From Sphagnum magellanicum (taxonomy: Eukaryota > Streptophyta > Sphagnopsida > Sphagnales > Sphagnaceae), in contig CM038911.1 of NCBI GenBank assembly GCA_021904315.1, forward strand, positions 2,730,501-2,794,500: DNA of 64,000 bases, read 5' to 3'. Made by a program: the position numbers and the translations under genes. Positions 61,815 to 64,000 of this stretch are shown here, piece after piece; within the stretch, counting starts at the first letter, position 1; the number at the start of each line of letters is the position of its first letter. The notes beneath the pieces are model-generated. The model was given only the letters and a program-made list of their open reading frames with translations. It had not been told where the DNA came from and made no database searches.

Positions 61815-62455
61815 ATGGTGGATGATGTTACTACGTTTTTAAATCCTCTAATTGTGCTAATAAATAATTAAAATTTTGAAAAAAACACTGTCTGACGTAA
61901 ATGTTTCCTAATAGCCATGTGAAAAAAATCGTCAAAAAAAATAATCTACACATGAGTCAATCGTTCAGCATGGGATCATTGATTATCCCAACCAACATGC
62001 CTCGGCAATTTACTTGAAATTTGTTCTTGCTTGTGGAATCACATTAAAACAGGTCAAAGAATGTTAATGTGAAATGATAATGTTCATCTTCACTATCAAA
62101 CCTAAACTCCCAACAATAGCCATTATCACTAACTAGGAGTCTGATCAACCCCCTTTTCCATGGAACATCAAATCAAGTATTTAGCTTGCATTGTTCGTGG
62201 CATTCTGATTTTTTTGCATTTGTGATATTTCCCATCTAAGTTGTTTACTAAGTCATAATCCTTAAAACTACTTAATTGAAAATGCTAATATTTAAATTTG
62301 ATTTCAGTTTTGTTTAACCTTATATAAATGAAATTTGAATAAGGATATCATAAAACTACATTCTAAAAAAAATCTTACAAATACTACTTAAAGATTATTC
62401 TACAAAACTATTTCAATATTGTCATGGAGAAATGTTAATTTTAATTATTGGTTTT
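61815..62455 (+). repeat. Small-ORF repeat family, copy 3
   Basis: It starts ATGGTGGATGATGTTACTACG, like copy 2. It retains HASAIYLKFVLACG and the terminal YLACIVRGILIFLHL before TGA near 62222. Similarity to copy 2 continues downstream through CTAAGTTGTTTACTAA (62236) to about 62455. It is heavily decayed, with many stops, and lies 1821 bases after copy 2 in the same orientation. Confidence 0.65.
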
Positions 62456-64000
62456 TTATTTTAATATATTAATAAAATCACATTTAATTTTACATCATTT
62501 TCCACGTCTTTATAACATAAGAATGATAATGCACTCTGGAAGATTTATTAGGTTTTAAAAGTAATTAATCATTATAACAAATTAAATAAGAACATTTTTT
62601 GTGCTTAAAAATATCCAAAGGTTAACTCAACTATTAATAATTACTACTTGGAAGTTTATAAATATTCAAATCATTATTATTAAAAAAATTATGGAATTAA
62701 GGTTTAACAAATTACCCAATTGTAATATGTGGCTCACAATGAATTATTAAATTGCATTTATGATCCAATATTTTTTATCAAAAAATTAGACCATACAATC
62801 ACAATGATATGAACTTGGATTATCACAAAAGAATAATTTAATTAAGACTAAGGAAAAGTTCACCCATTTACAATTATTGTGATAAACCAATAGTTCTAAT
62901 AAACATCAATTCAAGTAGTCCCATCCAAAACCATAAAAAATAGGCTTATTAAAAAACTAAGTGTTCATGTTCACCAAGTTCAACCTTTTGCACAATACTG
63001 ATAATTATAACATCCAACCCCAAATTACTAAATATAAACTAACTTCATAATAAACTCTCTACTTCAATAATTATAATTCTTCAATAAAAAGTTTGATAAG
63101 GTTGAAATTTTATGTAAAAATACCTTAAATATTAATCTAACATTGTTTCAATATTAAACAAATCCATTGTTATAGTCAAAAGATCTTAAATTTAGAACAA
63201 CATATTTAAAGACTACTTTTTAAATGAATTCACAATAGACCCCTTTTATTTTCAACAATTATATCTCTACAACAAAAAGTTTAATGAAGTTGAAATTTTG
63301 TGTGAAATTTTTTTAAGTACTAATATAACATTTTTTTAATTTTTAAACAAATTCATTCAAGGGAAAACAAGCTTAAAGAAGGGTCCTATGTGTGTCTTTT
63401 TGAATCTATGGTCTTTTACTTATGTTTGAAGGTGAAAGATTTATGATTGAAAAGATTGTGTGAAAGGAAGAAAAAAACTTATTATACATATTTATGTGTG
63501 TTATTCATGAACACAAGAGCATGTGCAAATAAAAAAACATGGAGAAACAATATGTGTAACAAATAGTGATAATTGATGGTTATGAAATAGTTTAATGAAC
63601 AAATCTCTAAACTTTTAAAATAAAATTATTTTTTATAAATTTATCATTGGATTTGTTTCAAACTTCAAGTAGTATCAGTGTATGAGTTGAAGAATGTCTT
63701 CACAAAGTTTTAACATCATTTGAGTTTTTGTTAAAAAAATGTTCATGTTAAAAGTAGAAGGGGTCCAAAATGATTTTTTCCCAATGTTGTCAAAGTAGCT
63801 CTTGGGTTTAAAAGCATATCTTCATACTATAGAAATAAAAACTTATGAGACTTTGTATGAATGTTGTTTTTAAAATTAACTTTCTAACAATTTTATCCAT
63901 ATTAAATTTGAAAGTTGTTTAAAAACGTTATAATGATTTGAGTGAGGGGCCAAACTATTAACAAATAATGAACTTTCAACTAGACACCAACACAATACTT
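62456..64000. other. AT-rich intergenic DNA
   Basis: Strongly AT-rich, without an open frame of note, an RNA gene or a tandem array. AACTTCAATAATTATAATTCT-like and AATTATATCTCTACAACAAAAAGTTT-like words recur loosely near 63060 and 63260. Confidence 0.5.

Overview
This is nuclear DNA of a land plant, probably one with a large, repeat-rich genome (gymnosperm, fern, lycophyte or bryophyte; the sequence alone does not decide). The evidence is spliced genes for plant-type proteins, a tRNA-iMet primer-binding site in a Ty3/gypsy retrotransposon, a plant-type Helitron, and long, very AT-rich gene-free stretches. Most genes here are multi-exon with short exons. I rebuilt them by reading splice sites and checking that exon phases agree.

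Layout. 1-9.2 kb: AT-rich intergenic DNA with one solo-LTR-like repeat, a 30-base C run and a local duplication. 9.29-12.95 kb: a minus-strand gene for an unrecognised 276-residue Pro/Ala-rich plus coiled-coil protein, with a 95-bp tandem repeat in its last intron and a ~97-bp tandem repeat in its promoter. 15.26-22.87 kb: a complete but dead Ty3/gypsy element (minus strand) with ~670-bp LTRs about 96% identical. 23-28.6 kb: AT-rich DNA with a broken RING-finger gene, a decayed retroelement-like reading frame and a tRNA-Arg(CCT). 30.40-32.81 kb: a minus-strand five-exon gene for a 170-residue protein with two membrane segments. 35-39.8 kb: a gene desert.

39.85-50.61 kb: a decayed Helitron of about 10.8 kb. 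It carries RepHel protein remnants, a PIF1-like helicase and a 3' hairpin followed by CTAG/T. A solo-LTR-like repeat and a second Ty3/gypsy gag fragment are nested inside it. 52.73-54.33 kb: the C-terminal exons of a mitochondrial-type DnaJ gene (minus), lying head-to-head with an intact DPM3 gene (plus, 55.05-56.76 kb), the small membrane subunit of dolichol-phosphate-mannose synthase. 58.04-59.23 kb: the large C-terminal exon of a plastid-type FAD oxidoreductase (minus). 59.99-62.46 kb: two copies of a dispersed repeat, with a third at 47.5 kb, that carries the remains of a small unrecognised protein ending in a conserved VRTIRRILDFL-type motif.

No operon-like cooperation is expected or seen. 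Host genes sit as islands between transposon-derived segments. Many transposon nonsense codons are of the kind produced by C-to-T change at CAG/CAA, which suggests decay under DNA methylation. The least described items are the small-ORF repeat family and the 276-residue coiled-coil gene.
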